From Trematomus loennbergii (Eukaryota > Chordata > Actinopteri > Perciformes > Nototheniidae): a stretch of 64,000 nucleotides of DNA. Below the pieces are notes generated by a model that did no database searches, was not told where the DNA came from, and was given only the letters and a program-made list of their open reading frames with translations. This document shows positions 45,986 to 57,670 of the stretch, one piece after another. The position numbers and the translations under genes were made by a program. The number at the start of each line of letters is the position of its first letter. The stretch's first letter is position 1. Location of the stretch: positions 156,001-220,000 of the forward strand of contig JAAOOA010000278.1 in the NCBI GenBank assembly GCA_012861695.1, written 5' to 3'.

Positions 45986-46294
45986 AAAACTCACAGGATG
46001 CGTCTGTTTTCATTTGTCACAATTAAAGGTATTATAGTTATACTCATAACTAAAATAATAACCTTTTTTCAGAAAACAGTTAAACTCATTTGGGTTGTCT
46101 TGTTAAAAAACGAATAATAATTAAATACAATTGAACCTTAATTCATCTCAGTTTTAGTTTTTTAGCTGTAATATATGTCTCCAAAAATAAGGAGAAAATG
46201 AATTTGAGAAATGCAGGTATTTCTTCATAATTGATCATTTTTTTAACACGCAGAAGTCCAGAAATATAGCAAAACTAAATCTTAAAAAGATAAG

Positions 46295-46537
46295 AAATAA
46301 TGATAAAAATCAACTAAATATTATGTGGAAGCTGGAAAGGAAATGCAAAAATTCTTAATAAATAAAGTTATTAAAACATAATTGAAAATTCAACACAACA
46401 GAAATGGGGTGAAGCCTGCGAGCTAGTTCAGGCAGTCAACTCGAGCACCAATGATACATTAACACGTGACGCACCTCGTCCCTCTTACAACCAACCAAAC
46501 ACATTCTCCTGAACATGCGCTCTATTTAAACTGCCAG
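46295..46537 (+). repeat. Dispersed repeat D, unit B
   Basis: Matches 19506-19757. The upstream partner is absent here because of the deletion at 40210-40517. Confidence 0.75.
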
Positions 46538-46855
46538 CTTCCACCCCAGCTTCCACCCCAGCTCCACCCCAGCTTCCACCCCAGCTCCCACCCCAGCTCC
46601 CACCCAGCTTCCACCCCAGCTTCCACCCCAGCTTCCACCCAGCTTCCACCCCAGTTTCCACCCCAGCTTCCACCCAGCTTCCACCCCAGCTTCCACCCCA
46701 GCTTCCACCCCAGCTTCCACCCCAGCTTCCACCCCAGCTTCCACCCCAGCTTCCACCCCAGCTTCCACCCCAGCTTCCACCCCAGCTTCCACCCCCAGCT
46801 TCCACCCCAGCTTCCACCCCAGCTTCCACCCCAGCTTCCACCCCCAGCTTCCACC
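46538..46855. repeat. 12-bp minisatellite CCCAGCTTCCAC, unit B
   Basis: About 27 units, shorter and more homogeneous than in unit A, followed by the same CTCGGG/CCCGAG inverted repeat. Confidence 0.95.
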
Positions 46856-46932
46856 TGTAGGCTCGGGGGATAGTTATCTAATCATCACTCAATGTTCTTT
46901 GTAAATCTGTGGAGTGATGAGGCCCGAGCCTA

Positions 46933-47888
46933 GACGCCAAACTCAAACTATATGCTGCTTCTAATACACACATTAAGAAACACGTGAGTTGTCTGACTGA
47001 ATTATAAAACAAGACAATATAAAAGGAAATATTTAATACTCCTATGTCTCTTTTGAAATGTACAAGGAGCTGTTCATGCTATCTCTAACCACCCTGATTT
47101 ATTACTTTATTATTAAGTACTAGCTGTTATTAAATCATTAGTAATCTGCTTTATGGTTTTATTGACTCCTTGTAATTAACAGAACGGCCACAAGAGGGAG
47201 CCGTTGTAAAGAAATCTGCTGTTTTTAGATACCAACAGGTGGAGAGGGGTTCAAGCCAATTTATGCACAAAGAAAACATTCATTAAGATCATTAAAAATA
47301 CCACAGAATATGTACTGGTGTATATAAAGTCCAGACATTTGCTTCATACATACTGTGGGGAATTATCTAATTAGATCGCTTTAAAAATTCAACTTCAACG
47401 CTTGTGTAAGTCAGGATTTTGAAAAGGAAATTAGTGAAAACTAAAACATTGTGTTCATTAAATATTCTATATTAAATATATATATTTGTATGAATATTAT
47501 TTATATACAACTTGTAATATATTTAGAGGTAGCAACTTTTTGATTGTAGTCTTTGTACTTCTAAAATCTATAAGTCTTTAAGTCGATCATCTGGAGGGAG
47601 TTAGTATACATTGTATTTCATTTTAAACAAACTAAAACATCCTGAAATACAGAATTAAGTGTTACAGGATATATTTGTAGGCTTTTAAAGTAAAAATAAT
47701 GTATTCTCTCAGTATCTTTCTGGTTTATTCATTCCTTTCTGTTGATATGTTTCTTGTTTTTCTCCGGGTCACACGTTTTCTTCTACGGACTCAGAAAACC
47801 AACACTTCCTGTTGCACACGACTAGTTGTATGCAAGATGCCTGAGTTCAGGTTAAACAACACATCTTCAGGGTGAGTATTTCAATCAG
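46933..47888. other. No gene seen; AT-rich
   Basis: Counterpart of 20313-21186 with an extra stretch of about 100 bp near 47580-47680. Confidence 0.5.
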
Positions 47889-48352
47889 GAGAGACTTCAT
47901 TTTGTTTAAAGAACATTTATTGACACATGCCATATGATGAATGTTAAGTCTTTGGCGATTAGACCCCGATCCTGAAATCGTATATCTAAAGGGGAAATGC
48001 AGCCGTGAGCATATAGGGAACCCCCGGGGTCTAGACACTGGTGATGATGCTGAAGATCTGGATTGATGAGGAGATGGGATGAAGAGGGGGATGTGATGAG
48101 GTCTTTGGATTAGCTCTCCTGGCACTGGATGAAAGGAGGTGAAGGAGGTGGATGGGGAGGAGGCGGTGGGGAGGAGGCGGGCGGCAGCAGGACAACCTGA
48201 AATCACAGCTGACTGCAGGAGAGAGGAGAACCATTTTAAAGTTTGGCTGCAGCACGCTGATTGGCTGCTGAGATTGAGTGAATGTAATAGGTTAATTGAA
48301 GCCTGTGATGAGCTGATTATAAGCAGCTGCGGAGTGAATGTATCCCAGTCTT
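47889..48352 (-). repeat. Dispersed repeat R, minus strand, unit B
   Basis: Matches 21187-21668; the ggatggggaggaggt run is shorter here. Confidence 0.6.
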
Positions 48353-48444
48353 CCTGAAAGAACTTGCGCTGAGCTTCATTAGGCCTTAGTAGATCTTATC
48401 TTCTACTTTACACCTGCATTGTGTACACTGTCCCTGCCTGCACC

Positions 48445-48802
48445 ATGTCCAATGTTGTCTCTGTTGACAACCTACTAGGTGATTAAACTGATCTTGTATC
48501 TTGCTTATTTCTCCTTAGGAAAGCGGGCACGGGATGACAGCTTCCTTGACACCATCATGGCGATGGAGGACCGTGCCATGGTCAGCAAGGAGAATGAGGA
48601 CCTGCGTGCCAAGGAGATGCACGACGAACGGCTGCTGCATTCACACAAGGCCCAGGAATCGGACGACCAGCTGCTCATGGTGATGCCGCGCCATGCTGAC
48701 TCGGCGGCGCGCCAGGTGGAGGTGTCAAAATACCTTCAGGCTGGGCTTGTGGCAGTGCTAAGCGAGCTGATTAAATCCAACAGGCCTTCAATAAAAAAAT
48801 AA
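48445..48802 (+). CDS. Small unidentified two-exon gene, intact copy at B/C boundary
   Basis: Exon 1 is 48445-48478 (MSNVVSVDNLL plus one base). Exon 2 is 48519-48802, joined in frame (GKRARDDSFLDTIMAMEDR ... QAGLVAVLSELIKSN ... stop TAA at 48800-48802). Product 105 residues, acidic and probably helical: a coiled-coil-like middle (KENEDLRAKEMHDERLL) and a C-terminal helix. The intron is only 40 nt (GTGATT...CTCCTTAG), unusually short for a fish, so the gene may have another upstream exon. AATAAA overlaps the end (48790-48795). No family recognised; C-terminal parts of transposon-encoded Myb-like proteins can look similar, but this is a guess. The other copies carry frame errors. Confidence 0.5.
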
Positions 48803-48841
48803 AGAAAAACTTGTCGTCGTTGATAAACTGTACAATGACTT

Positions 48842-48980
48842 GTTGGGAGGCATGTGGTGCAGTGGTCTGGTGCGTTGGTGTTCGGATCAGGGGAGCACAG
48901 GTTCAAACCCCACTGCAGTCAGGATGTCGTTGTGTCCCTGGGCAAGACACTTCACCACAAATTGCCTACACCTGGGACAG
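48842..48980 (+). mobile_element. tRNA-derived SINE, unit C
   Basis: As at 152-290; B box GGTTCAAACCC at 48900-48910. A (TA)n run follows at 49077-49098. Confidence 0.8.
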
Positions 48981-49098
48981 TTCATTTTGTATTATTGTGA
49001 TTATATATATGCCACTGTTATTAATACTGACACTTCACTTTGCACTAAGGTGTGTCTGCTGCTGAGCCTACCTATTGTATATATATATATATATATAT

Positions 49099-50022
49099 GT
49101 TTTGATACTACTGACACTTTATTTATATTGAAAATGTTAACTTCTATTTACATGCATACGACACACCTGGGACAGCGTGATGCTGTTATTGATATTGTCT
49201 TGAGTGTGCAATAAAAGAGAACCTACATGGCGATTAAACAGAGCCTGTATCTTACATTTTTCATTACATTTCATGTAACTAAGCTTGCTTATTTCTCCTC
49301 TGACACGTTATCTTTACAGTGACCTGTGTAGCATCCTATACATCACATGTAAGTGATTATTCTGATACCATCATGTTTCATCGGTTATAAACTGGCTGAA
49401 GCTTTATTTATTGTGGCTTTCAAAAAGATAATTTCATTGTATTTCAAAATGGCGTCCATCTATTTATAGAAAGATAAATGGTTAAGTTTGTTATTACCAG
49501 TGTTGTGAGTTCAATATTTTAATTAATTATAGTAAGGGAACATCTTAGGAGTTAGTGTAGTGAGTTTCAGAGCAGTGTAATAATTATTTGACCTAAAATT
49601 AAATGTTTTTATGAACAACATGGGGATTTGCTAACTTTTGATTTCCCCCATTTTACACGACACAAATGGAGGCCACTATGGGCCAAACTAACACGTAGGT
49701 TTCTGTAGGGTTCATGGCAGACGGATGCAGTTGCTCTCAGGAGGATATATAATAAAGGTGTGTTAGCTGCTGAGCCTATTTAGTGTGCATACGACACACC
49801 TGGCACAGTTTATTCATTTCACACGTAGCGTAGCGCGTGCATGTCGTCGTCCAATCCTTTTGTCAATCCTTCTTAACCGCCTTCGCTTCCGAATCAGCAT
49901 TGCTATTGCATTTGACTGGTCGACGATCTGTATTTGTGTTTGCTTAAATAACTCAGACGAAGCTCATGTCTGAGGTCGGAAGGTAAACAGACGCCTCATT
50001 TACAGCAAGTGGGCGCGGGAGG
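49099..50022. other. No gene seen (unit C counterpart of 415-1346)
   Basis: AT-rich, closest to unit A; lacks the unit B LINE insertion. Confidence 0.55.
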
Positions 50023-50149
50023 TTTTTCTTCTTCTTTTTCTCTCGGTTTTTTGGCGGATTGCAACTTTAAGGTGCATACCGCCACCTACTGTACTCGCCG
50101 TGAAGTTGTTTGCGGCCTGCCAGTAAACCCAAAGCAGAAGAAGAAGAAG
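50023..50149. mobile_element. Small MITE-like element with CTTCTTCTT ends, unit C
   Basis: As 1347-1470. Confidence 0.55.
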
Positions 50150-50293
50150 TGACGTCAGCGGTTCATTTGCCTAATCCACCCCCAGGAACTCATTTTGGTG
50201 TGAACGCGATCTGCTTTAGTTCATCAGAACTAAAAGAGCTCTCATGAACTAAAGTTCTCATGAACTATTGTGGGAAAAGTACTTGGTGTGAAC

Positions 50294-50539
50294 GCGCCTA
50301 TTGACTTCCTCGGACACCGCGTCACCAAGGGCGGTGCAGCACCCCTGCCGGCGAAGGTTGAGACTGTTGCGGCGTTTCCTCGCCCGCTCACAGCCCGGTC
50401 GCTCCGTGAGTTCCTGGGGATGGTGACTTTCTACCACCGTTTCATCGCCCGGGCCGCCCACATTATGCGGCCGCTGTATGAGGCTTTGAAGGGTACGACC
50501 CCCATCCAGGCGATCGACTGGACGGCGGAAGCTGGAGAA
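50294..50539 (+). pseudogene. Ty3/gypsy-type pol fragment, unit C
   Basis: Same fragment, with the same protein sequence as unit A over the recognised part. Confidence 0.85.
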
Positions 50540-50986
50540 ACGTCCACAAACAGAGCTATGTTTGCTGGGTCTTCAGGGAGGAGAGGGAGGGGGTCTGTGG
50601 AGGTCTGAGGGTCCTCTGAGAGGAGAGGAGGGAAGGAGATGAGGAGGTGAGGAAGGGAGTGAGGAAGGAGGTTCAGTCTCCTGGATCACGTTAGGTAGGG
50701 GTGTCTCTGTGATGGGGTCCTGTGGGGGGGATCCTGGGAAGGGGACACAGCGGGGACGTCTCCTCGGAGGAACTCACCTCGATGGACTCTCAGGAATCTG
50801 AGGTTTCTTTTTCTCCATTGAGACACATCTGTTGGAGGGTAAAAAAAAAGATTTAAAAGAAGGTTTCAACCACAAATCATCATTTTGGTGTCAATGAAAG
50901 AGGACGTGTAGTTTTCAGGTTCATAGTTAGTGTGAATGCACAGGATAAGGATTTCTATATAAAAGCCCCCCCCCCCACACACACAA

Positions 50987-51034
<48 letters not shown>

Positions 51035-51052
51035 ACTACTACACTACTACTA

Positions 51053-51084
<32 letters not shown>

Positions 51085-51114
51085 TACACTACTACTACTA
51101 CTACTACTACTACT
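50987..51114. repeat. (CTA)n microsatellite, unit C
   Basis: About 40 units with CTACA and TATACA interruptions, preceded by a 12-C run. Confidence 0.93.
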
Positions 51115-51542
51115 TACAGTAAAAACGACTTACTGTACATTCAACTATTAAATCAATCAGCTATCTCAGGACATTGAGGCTATACATTTACAGTGGAGGA
51201 AACAAGTATTTAACCCCTTCAGATTTTGTAAGTTTACCAACTTATTTTACAACTAAAAGCTCTTTTCAAATGAAGAGCAGGTTGTAACCGAGGCTCTGTG
51301 TAGGTCAGAGTCTGAGCGCTGCTCCTCGTCCTGAATGACTCAGAGTTTGATAAGCCCTCCCTCTTCTTCCTGCTCTCAGACACAGCCAGCTCCACTCTGT
51401 GTTTCCTGGTTCCTCCCCTTCAGATCCACACTGAGGAGGAGGGGTGTAACCAACATGTGGGTAAAGAACAAGAGCTGATAGGCCACATTCACCGCCCACA
51501 CACATCTGTTCAGATAACCTGTCACACTAGTTTCAGCTCTCA

Positions 51543-51552
51543 GGAAGTGAAA
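51543..51552 (+). promoter_or_regulatory. ETS-IRF composite-like site, unit C TRIM
   Basis: GGAAGTGAAA, 30 bp before the TRIM ATG, as in units A and B. Confidence 0.4.
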
Positions 51553-51582
51553 CTCACACACTCGCTGCTACTGAGAGGTGAA

Positions 51583-53227
51583 ATGGCGCAGAAAGGAGTT
51601 CAGCTGGAGCGGGAAACCTTTATCTTGTCCCATCTGTCTGGATCTACTGAAGGATCCGGTGACTACCCTGTGGACACAGCTACTGCATGAAGTGTATTAA
51701 AGGCTTCTGGGACGGAGAGGATGAGAAGAAGATCCACAGCTGCCCTCAGTGTAGGCAGAGCTTCACACCGAGGCCTGTCCTGCTGAAAACACCATGTTAG
51801 CAGCTTTAGTGGAGGAGCTGAAGAAGACTGGACCCCCACCTGCTCCTGCTGATCTCTGCTATGCTGGAGCTGAAGATGTGGCCTGTGATGTCTGCACTGG
51901 GAGGAAACTGAGAGCCTGTAAGTCCTGTCTGCAGTGTGTGGCCTCTTACTGTGACCAACACCTCCAGCCTCATTATGAATGCCTGTCTTTAAAAAACACA
52001 AGCTGGTGGAGCCCTCCAAGAAGCTCCAGGAGAACATCTGCTCTCGTCACGACGAGGTGATGAAGATGTTCTGCCGCACTGATCAGCAGTGTATCTGTTA
52101 TCTCTGCTCTGTGGACGAACACAAAGGCCACGACACGGTGTCAGCTGCAGCAGAGAGGACTGAGAGGCAGAGAGAGCTGGAGGGGAGTCGACTAAACATC
52201 CAGCAGAGAATCCAGGACGAGAGAAGGAGGTGAAGCTGCTTCAGCAGGAGGTGGAGGCCGTCAATGGCTCTGCTGATAAAGCAGTGGAGGACAGTGAGAA
52301 GATGTTCACTGAGCTGATCCGTCTCATGGAGAAAAGAAGCTCTGATGTGAAGCAGCAGGTCAGATCCCAGCAGAAGAGAGAAGTGAGTCGAGTCAAAGAG
52401 CTTCAGGAGAAGCTGGAGCAGGAGATCTCTGAGCTGAAGAGGAGAGACGCTGAGCTGAAGCTGCTGTCTCACACAGAGGATCACAACCAGTTTCTGCACA
52501 GCTACCCCTCACTGTCAGCCCTCAGTGAACCTACACACTCCTCCAGCATCAACATCCGTCCTCTGAGCTACTTTGAGGACGTGACGGCGGCCCTGTCAGC
52601 AGTCAGAGACAAACTACAGGACGTCCTGAGAGAGGAATGGACAAACGTCTCACCGACTGAAGTGGAGTTTTACTGTCAGCAGCAGAGCCCACCACCAGAG
52701 CTGGGTTCTTACAATATTCACAGGAGATCACTCTGGATCCAAACACAGCACACACAGCTGTATTATCTGAGGGGAGCAGAAAAGCAACACGCATGGAACA
52801 ACAACAGTCTTATTCTAGTCACCCAGACAGATTCACTGAGTTCTCAGGTCCTGAGTAGAGAGAGTCTGACTGGACGTTGTTACTGGGAGGTGGAGTGGAG
52901 AGGGGAGGAGTTTGTGTAGCAGTCGCATACAAGAATATCAGCAGAGCAGGGGGATGAATGTATTTGGATCAATGACAAATCTTGGTCCTTAGATTGTAAC
53001 CAAAACAGTTATTCATTTCGTTACAACAGTATCAACTCCCGTCTCAGGTCCTCTGTCCTCCAGAGTAGGAGTGTACCTGGATCACAGAGCAGGTATTCTG
53101 TCCTTCTACAGCGTCTCTGAAACCATGACTCTCCTCCACAGAGTGCAGACCACATTCACTCAGCCGCTACATGCTGGAGTTTGGCTTATATAATGGAGAC
53201 ACTGCTGAGTTTTGTAAACTCAAATAG
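51583..53227 (+). pseudogene. TRIM16-like/finTRIM-type E3 ligase, frameshifted (unit C)
   Basis: Same intronless RING, B-box, coiled-coil, PRY-SPRY gene, from ATG 51583 to the FCKLK stop ending 53227. Breaks lie in the RING (one extra T after gggaaacc, and bases lost at the CGH codons, similar to unit B), at the same short A-run before the B-box as unit A (ctgaaaacaccatg), near 51980 (tatgaatgcctg, two bases lost), and near 52220 (aggacgagag, one base lost in the coiled coil). The frame 52230-52919 then stays open through most of the coiled coil into SPRY (SRESLTGRCYWEVEWRGEEF), longer than in the other copies, and stops at a TAG. Confidence 0.84.
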
Positions 53228-54075
53228 CCTGAAGTCATTGGAGGAACTCTTCTACTTCTTAAACTCACCGTGTGTCCATCAGAGCTGATTGTTCATGTCT
53301 TCACTGTGCAGAGATCAGCTGTCAATCAAACATGATGGGATGTGCTTCAACATCTCTCATGAGTTGTTCTGTAAAGTTGGACTTTCTTCCGGCTCCTTCC
53401 TGTGTCTGTGTAGCCATGGAGGCTGTCACTGCTCAGGAGGATCCTTGTTCACCTGAACTGATATGTAAACTTTGCTCTAAATATGTGTTGGATATTTCTT
53501 TTGATTCATGTTGTTGTTTCTCTTGTAATGCACGAGTCTTCAGAGAGAAAGCAGCAGAGCTTCTTTTATTCTACACATTTTATTCTGCCACTTTCTAAAA
53601 CAATAGACATTTATAATCACATGTATTATTTGACAGATTAAATGTTATTGTTGCCCAAATTAACTACAATGAGTTCCCAGATGGTTATAACACTTATTTC
53701 ATCATAACATGTTTATTTAAAATGATATTACTTACTGTCATGATCATAATCAATAAGTACATCATTCATTATTCTCCTGTAAATAGCTTAGAGTCTTTGC
53801 TTGGGAAATAAAATGTTATTTTTTGCAGACTAATTGTTGTTGTTGTTGTTGTCCAAATAGAAAGTGGGTACTCTGATGTTTTATAGAACATAACTTATCA
53901 TGATAATAATCAATAAGGAAATCATGTATGATTCTGTTTGAAATAGCTGAGATGAAACACATGTATGGTGTGGATAAAGTGAAACTGATCATGAAATCAT
54001 TGAACAGACTTTACTGATGGGATGTGTGATCAAATGAAATGTTTGGATCATTAATAAAGGTTTGTCTTTCAAAAA
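53228..54075 (+). other. Probable TRIM 3' UTR with AATAAA, unit C
   Basis: Collinear with 4512-5355; AATAAA at 54053-54058. Confidence 0.5.
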
Positions 54076-54479
54076 CAAAAACAGGATGTTCTTCTTGTGT
54101 TATGTCCAAGGTGCCATACGAAGCTGATGGAGAACATGTGGAAGTGATCTGAGACTAAATGAAGCTCAGCGCAAGTTCAACCAGGAAGACCGTCTTTACT
54201 CATTCATTTACTATTTACATGTTACTACTCTCTCTCCTCTCAATAAGTGATCGGGGGCGTCACTCCCCAGCTTAACCAATCACTTCTTATAACTAAGTAC
54301 TTTTACTGTAGGCTACTTACAGTACGCAGAGTTCTAGGGTATCATGAGTATTTTCTGCTGTTTTATACTATATGTTAGTTTGTTGGTCTGAACACCTTGT
54401 TTCTCTTGTGCATTAAGAACACTTGTGTTAGGGCATGATTTAACAATAATAGGTTATATATATAGTATCAAATACCACG

Positions 54480-54563
54480 TACTGTCCGCCCTCCCATGCC
54501 ACCCTGGCATGACCTCTTGCCCCCCTTTGCCACCCCATGTAAAATGTTCTAGAACCGCCACTG
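54480..54563 (-). mobile_element. hAT-like element end (CAGTGGCGG terminus), unit C
   Basis: As 5756-5846. Confidence 0.45.
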
Positions 54564-55222
54564 CCCCTACACCCTACCCCTACACACTACCCCTCCGTTT
54601 GCGCGGAGGTCCGCCACATTAAGTGCTGTTCCAAACCAACGAGTGTGGAGGGGGAGTGGGTTATCAAGCCCTCAAACAGCGAGTCTGCATCGGTGCTGAC
54701 TGGAACCAGACCGGTCTCTACCTGACCGGTCTCTACCTGACCGGTCTACGCTGTGTGTGTCCGTCAGGAAACACGCTGTTTCAAACAGTTCCAGCAAACA
54801 TCCACTGATAAACTGCGATGTTAACAACCTCATGATAACCTCATATTTTTTTAACTTAGGATCTTATATCTGTGTTTAGTCTAGAAATGTGTGCATTTTA
54901 TTATAAAGTTGTGTATATTTACTGTTGCAAAAACTAAGAAGCTTATAAACATCAGGTTTAAAACTAAAAGAGCTTTACAAAAAGTAACACATTAAAGATG
55001 TTTGGAGTTTTATTTGAGTTATTAATTTGTATTTTTTGTCAAAGAGATGCTGATTTGAAACCGTTGTTACATACAGTTACGGCATTTCTGTTTTGCCGGA
55101 GAGAGGGGAGTTTGTCCCAAAGCTTGCCGCTGTATTTACTCCCTCCATCTGACAGGAGGGAGCCTCGTTGAGCTGCGAGTGTCTCTCCGTCACGGAGGGG
55201 GAGTGTGTAGGGCGTGGTTTGG
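54564..55222. mobile_element. CCCTACA-type MITE-like element, unit C
   Basis: Shortest version: few CCCTACA repeats on the left, and the right arm is reduced to ctccgtcacggagggggagtgtgtaggg as in unit B. Empty site for the unit B insertions. Confidence 0.5.
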
Positions 55223-55789
55223 GATTGGGCCTCTATCTGTTTATTAGGGATTGTACGACAATCATTGTCGTAGGGATGGGAGCTGAATTATGTATTTTAA
55301 GCAACACTCTCCAGCATTTTCTATATTTGATTTGGGACTTCTTCTCTTGTTAACAATATAAATGTAGACAGTCATACTCTTGCAGAAAAGGTACTCTACA
55401 CATCCTTCAACTATAACTCCTCCTCCTTATGGGTTATCATCTGTGCTCATTTCCTTATTTACTAGACCCTCCAGAAAAACGCGATTATGCGATCGCATAA
55501 TTTACCGCATAATCAGCAAAATAGCGCATATTTTTAAAGGCCGCATATTTCTTAAAAGGTCGCATAATCCCCGCATTTTTCCACACAAAATTGAGGAAAA
55601 AAAAAGTTAACGTGAAGTAGTGATGTCATCAGCTCGCGCAGGTAAACAACACCGTAGAGTGAATGTGTGGAACTCACACGAGAGAGAAAAGCAACAAGAT
55701 CAGCGCCATATATATTATTATATAGCCTACTATTATACTATTATTATTATATACTATTATAATTATACTATTATACGGCTCTGACCAAG

Positions 55790-56051
55790 ATGAACAAATC
55801 GAATCCATCCCATTTGCCTACGAACATTTCTGCTAAAGACCGGGCAAAGCAGTACGCAGATGTCTTGCACGAAAGTGGGGGGAAAACTATTCTGCACCCG
55901 GTGCAACTGTGTGTTGGAACATAAAAGAAAATCGACGGTGACGACCCACTTTGGTTAATGAAAACATTCTAAAATGCTTTCTGCTGCTGCGGACAAGAAA
56001 GTCAAACAGGCATCAACCTCCAAAACCGTTTCGAGGGCCACAAGAAACGAG
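55790..56051 (+). pseudogene. CGGBP1-like zinc-finger exon of hAT transposase (degenerate)
   Basis: Start ATG at 55790 (MNKSNPSHLPTNISAKDRAK, then DVLHESGGK). After one extra G in a run the match continues in another frame as LFCTRCNCVLEHKRKSTV, TTHF, then after further shifts SKMLSAAADKKVKQ and a donor (acgag/gtgagt). LHE-GGKLFCT-CN-VL-H-RKS is the signature of the BED-like zinc finger shared by CGGBP1 and hAT transposases. CGGBP1 is known to derive from such transposons. The exon is broken, and the rest of the transposase is absent. Confidence 0.75.
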
Positions 56052-56116
56052 GTGAGTAGCCTACAAGATTGAACTGGTCAGATAACGAACGGGTAAATGA
56101 AAACAGAATGAGGCGG

Positions 56117-56118
<2 letters not shown>

Positions 56119-56165
<47 letters not shown>

Positions 56166-56169
56166 GTGT

Positions 56170-56204
<35 letters not shown>
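56119..56204. repeat. (TG)n microsatellite in the hAT element
   Basis: About 42 TG units with two small interruptions. Confidence 0.93.
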
Positions 56205-56206
<2 letters not shown>

Positions 56207-56447
56207 CATAGGAACTCTTTAAAAGGGCTTCCTTTCATTCAGTAGTAGCCTAGTAGGGTGTGGAGAAGAATCACCTTTTTCCGCCTACCGCATATTTCGC
56301 AACTTTTCGCATATTTCGCAACTTCTCCGCATATTTCGCATAAAAACCCCGCATGTTTAATCGCATAATCAAGGATTTTAGCCCGCATAATCAAGGATTT
56401 TAGCCCGCATAATCAAGGATTTTAGCCCGCGTTTTTCTGGAGGGTCT

Positions 56448-56852
56448 AATTTACTTTTAAGAATAAAGTACATTTTGAAAGTGAACACAGGAGAAGTAGC
56501 AGCCGGTGATAACAGTCATACATCAACAGTGGTGTTACGTAGATGTAGAAGTATTAAAATAGCATCTTTACTGCCTGTGTTAGTGTTTCATGATGATTTT
56601 TTATGTTTAAAAGTGTATTACTTGGGAGAAATCACATCTTTTTTAACCCATTCATGATCAAAAAGTTGCATAAAACCCAACCTGAGCATGTTTTTTTCCA
56701 CCTGTTTAAGTATGTATGTGCTTTTAAATGTTCCTCATTAGCCTGTGTCCTCGTTGTGTTGCATGATGGGAGAGGAGCAGTTCATCTGCATCCTGCTGAG
56801 GATGAGGAGCCTTTGATAGCAGGGGATGTGAAGGCTGACATTTACAGAGGAA
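56448..56852. other. No gene seen (unit C counterpart of 6840-7228)
   Basis: AT-rich; variants here match unit B, not A. Confidence 0.5.
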
Positions 56853-56866
56853 GGGGGGGGGGGGGG
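56853..56866. repeat. Poly-G tract, unit C
   Basis: About 14 G, the shortest of the three. Confidence 0.9.
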
Positions 56867-57320
56867 CGCTGAGAGAGGGTTTTGTTCTACACCTGTTTGT
56901 TTGAAAGACAAGAGAGTAGGTGAGAATAAAGACGGAGTCGCTTTGACCCTCTGCATGTCACTCAGAGTCATTACAGTCTGCTGTGAGGGGGGTTTCATTA
57001 GTATCATTGTTTCTGTTCTCTTACTTTAAAAAAACAACCGTAATTGAGAGAAAATACGTGACATTTCTACTCAATAACTAAAATACCCTGATTTCCAACC
57101 TGATGAGTCAGACTGGGATCCACCGGTCGTTTGGAGGGCGGCTTCTCTCACGGTTCACCGGTCGTTACGTAACCGCGTACTTTAACTTAACCTCTGAGCG
57201 GGAAGAGTTATGTAACGCTCCTGTTGGCCTGGATTTCATGTGGAACTTTAAAAGGAGCAGAGAGAGGAAAGGTTGGACCGTTAACAAATGTGTGATATTG
57301 TGGAGTCTGCAGGAGAGGGA

Positions 57321-57670
57321 GAGTACTCAGATCTTGAGTAAAAGTAGAAGTACTCAGATCTTGTATAGTAAAGTAGAAGTACTCAGATCTTGTCTTGAGT
57401 AAAGTAGAAGTACTCAGATCTTGTATAGTAAAAGTAGAAGTACTCAGATCTTGTACTTGAGTAAAAGTAGAAGTACTCAGATCTTGTAGTTCAGTAAAAG
57501 TAGAAGTACTCAGATCTTGTACTTGAGTAAAAGTAGAAGTACTCAGATCTTGTAGTTCAGTAAAAGTAGAAGTACTCAGATCTTGTACTTGAGTAAAGTA
57601 GAAGTACTCAGATCTTGTATAGTAAAAGTAGAAGTACTCAGATATTGTACTTGAGTAAAAGTAGAAGTAC
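57321..57670. repeat. Minisatellite, AGTACTCAGATCTTGT core, unit C
   Basis: About 12 units, with the tagttcag linker shared with unit B. The transposon end continues to 58090. Confidence 0.9.

Larger units (their letters stand above)
22001..48692 (+). repeat. Tandem segmental repeat, unit B
   Basis: Second copy, 26.7 kb. It is collinear with unit A except for about 7.4 kb of inserted transposons at 28388-35787, an antisense LINE insertion at 23130-23454, a longer MITE at 43591-44252, shorter minisatellites, and loss of about 2.7 kb corresponding to roughly 10400-13440 of unit A. These differences account for the length change from unit A. Confidence 0.93.
55464..56447 (+). mobile_element. 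984-bp hAT element, unit C only
   Basis: Perfect 20-bp terminal inverted repeats (AGACCCTCCAGAAAAACGCG and its reverse). 8-bp flanks TATTTACT and AATTTACT (one mismatch) match a hAT-type target duplication; units A and B have the empty site. Subterminal regions are rich in CGCATAATC and CGCATATTT repeats, probably transposase-binding sites. It contains one zinc-finger exon but no catalytic domain, so it is non-autonomous. Confidence 0.9.
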
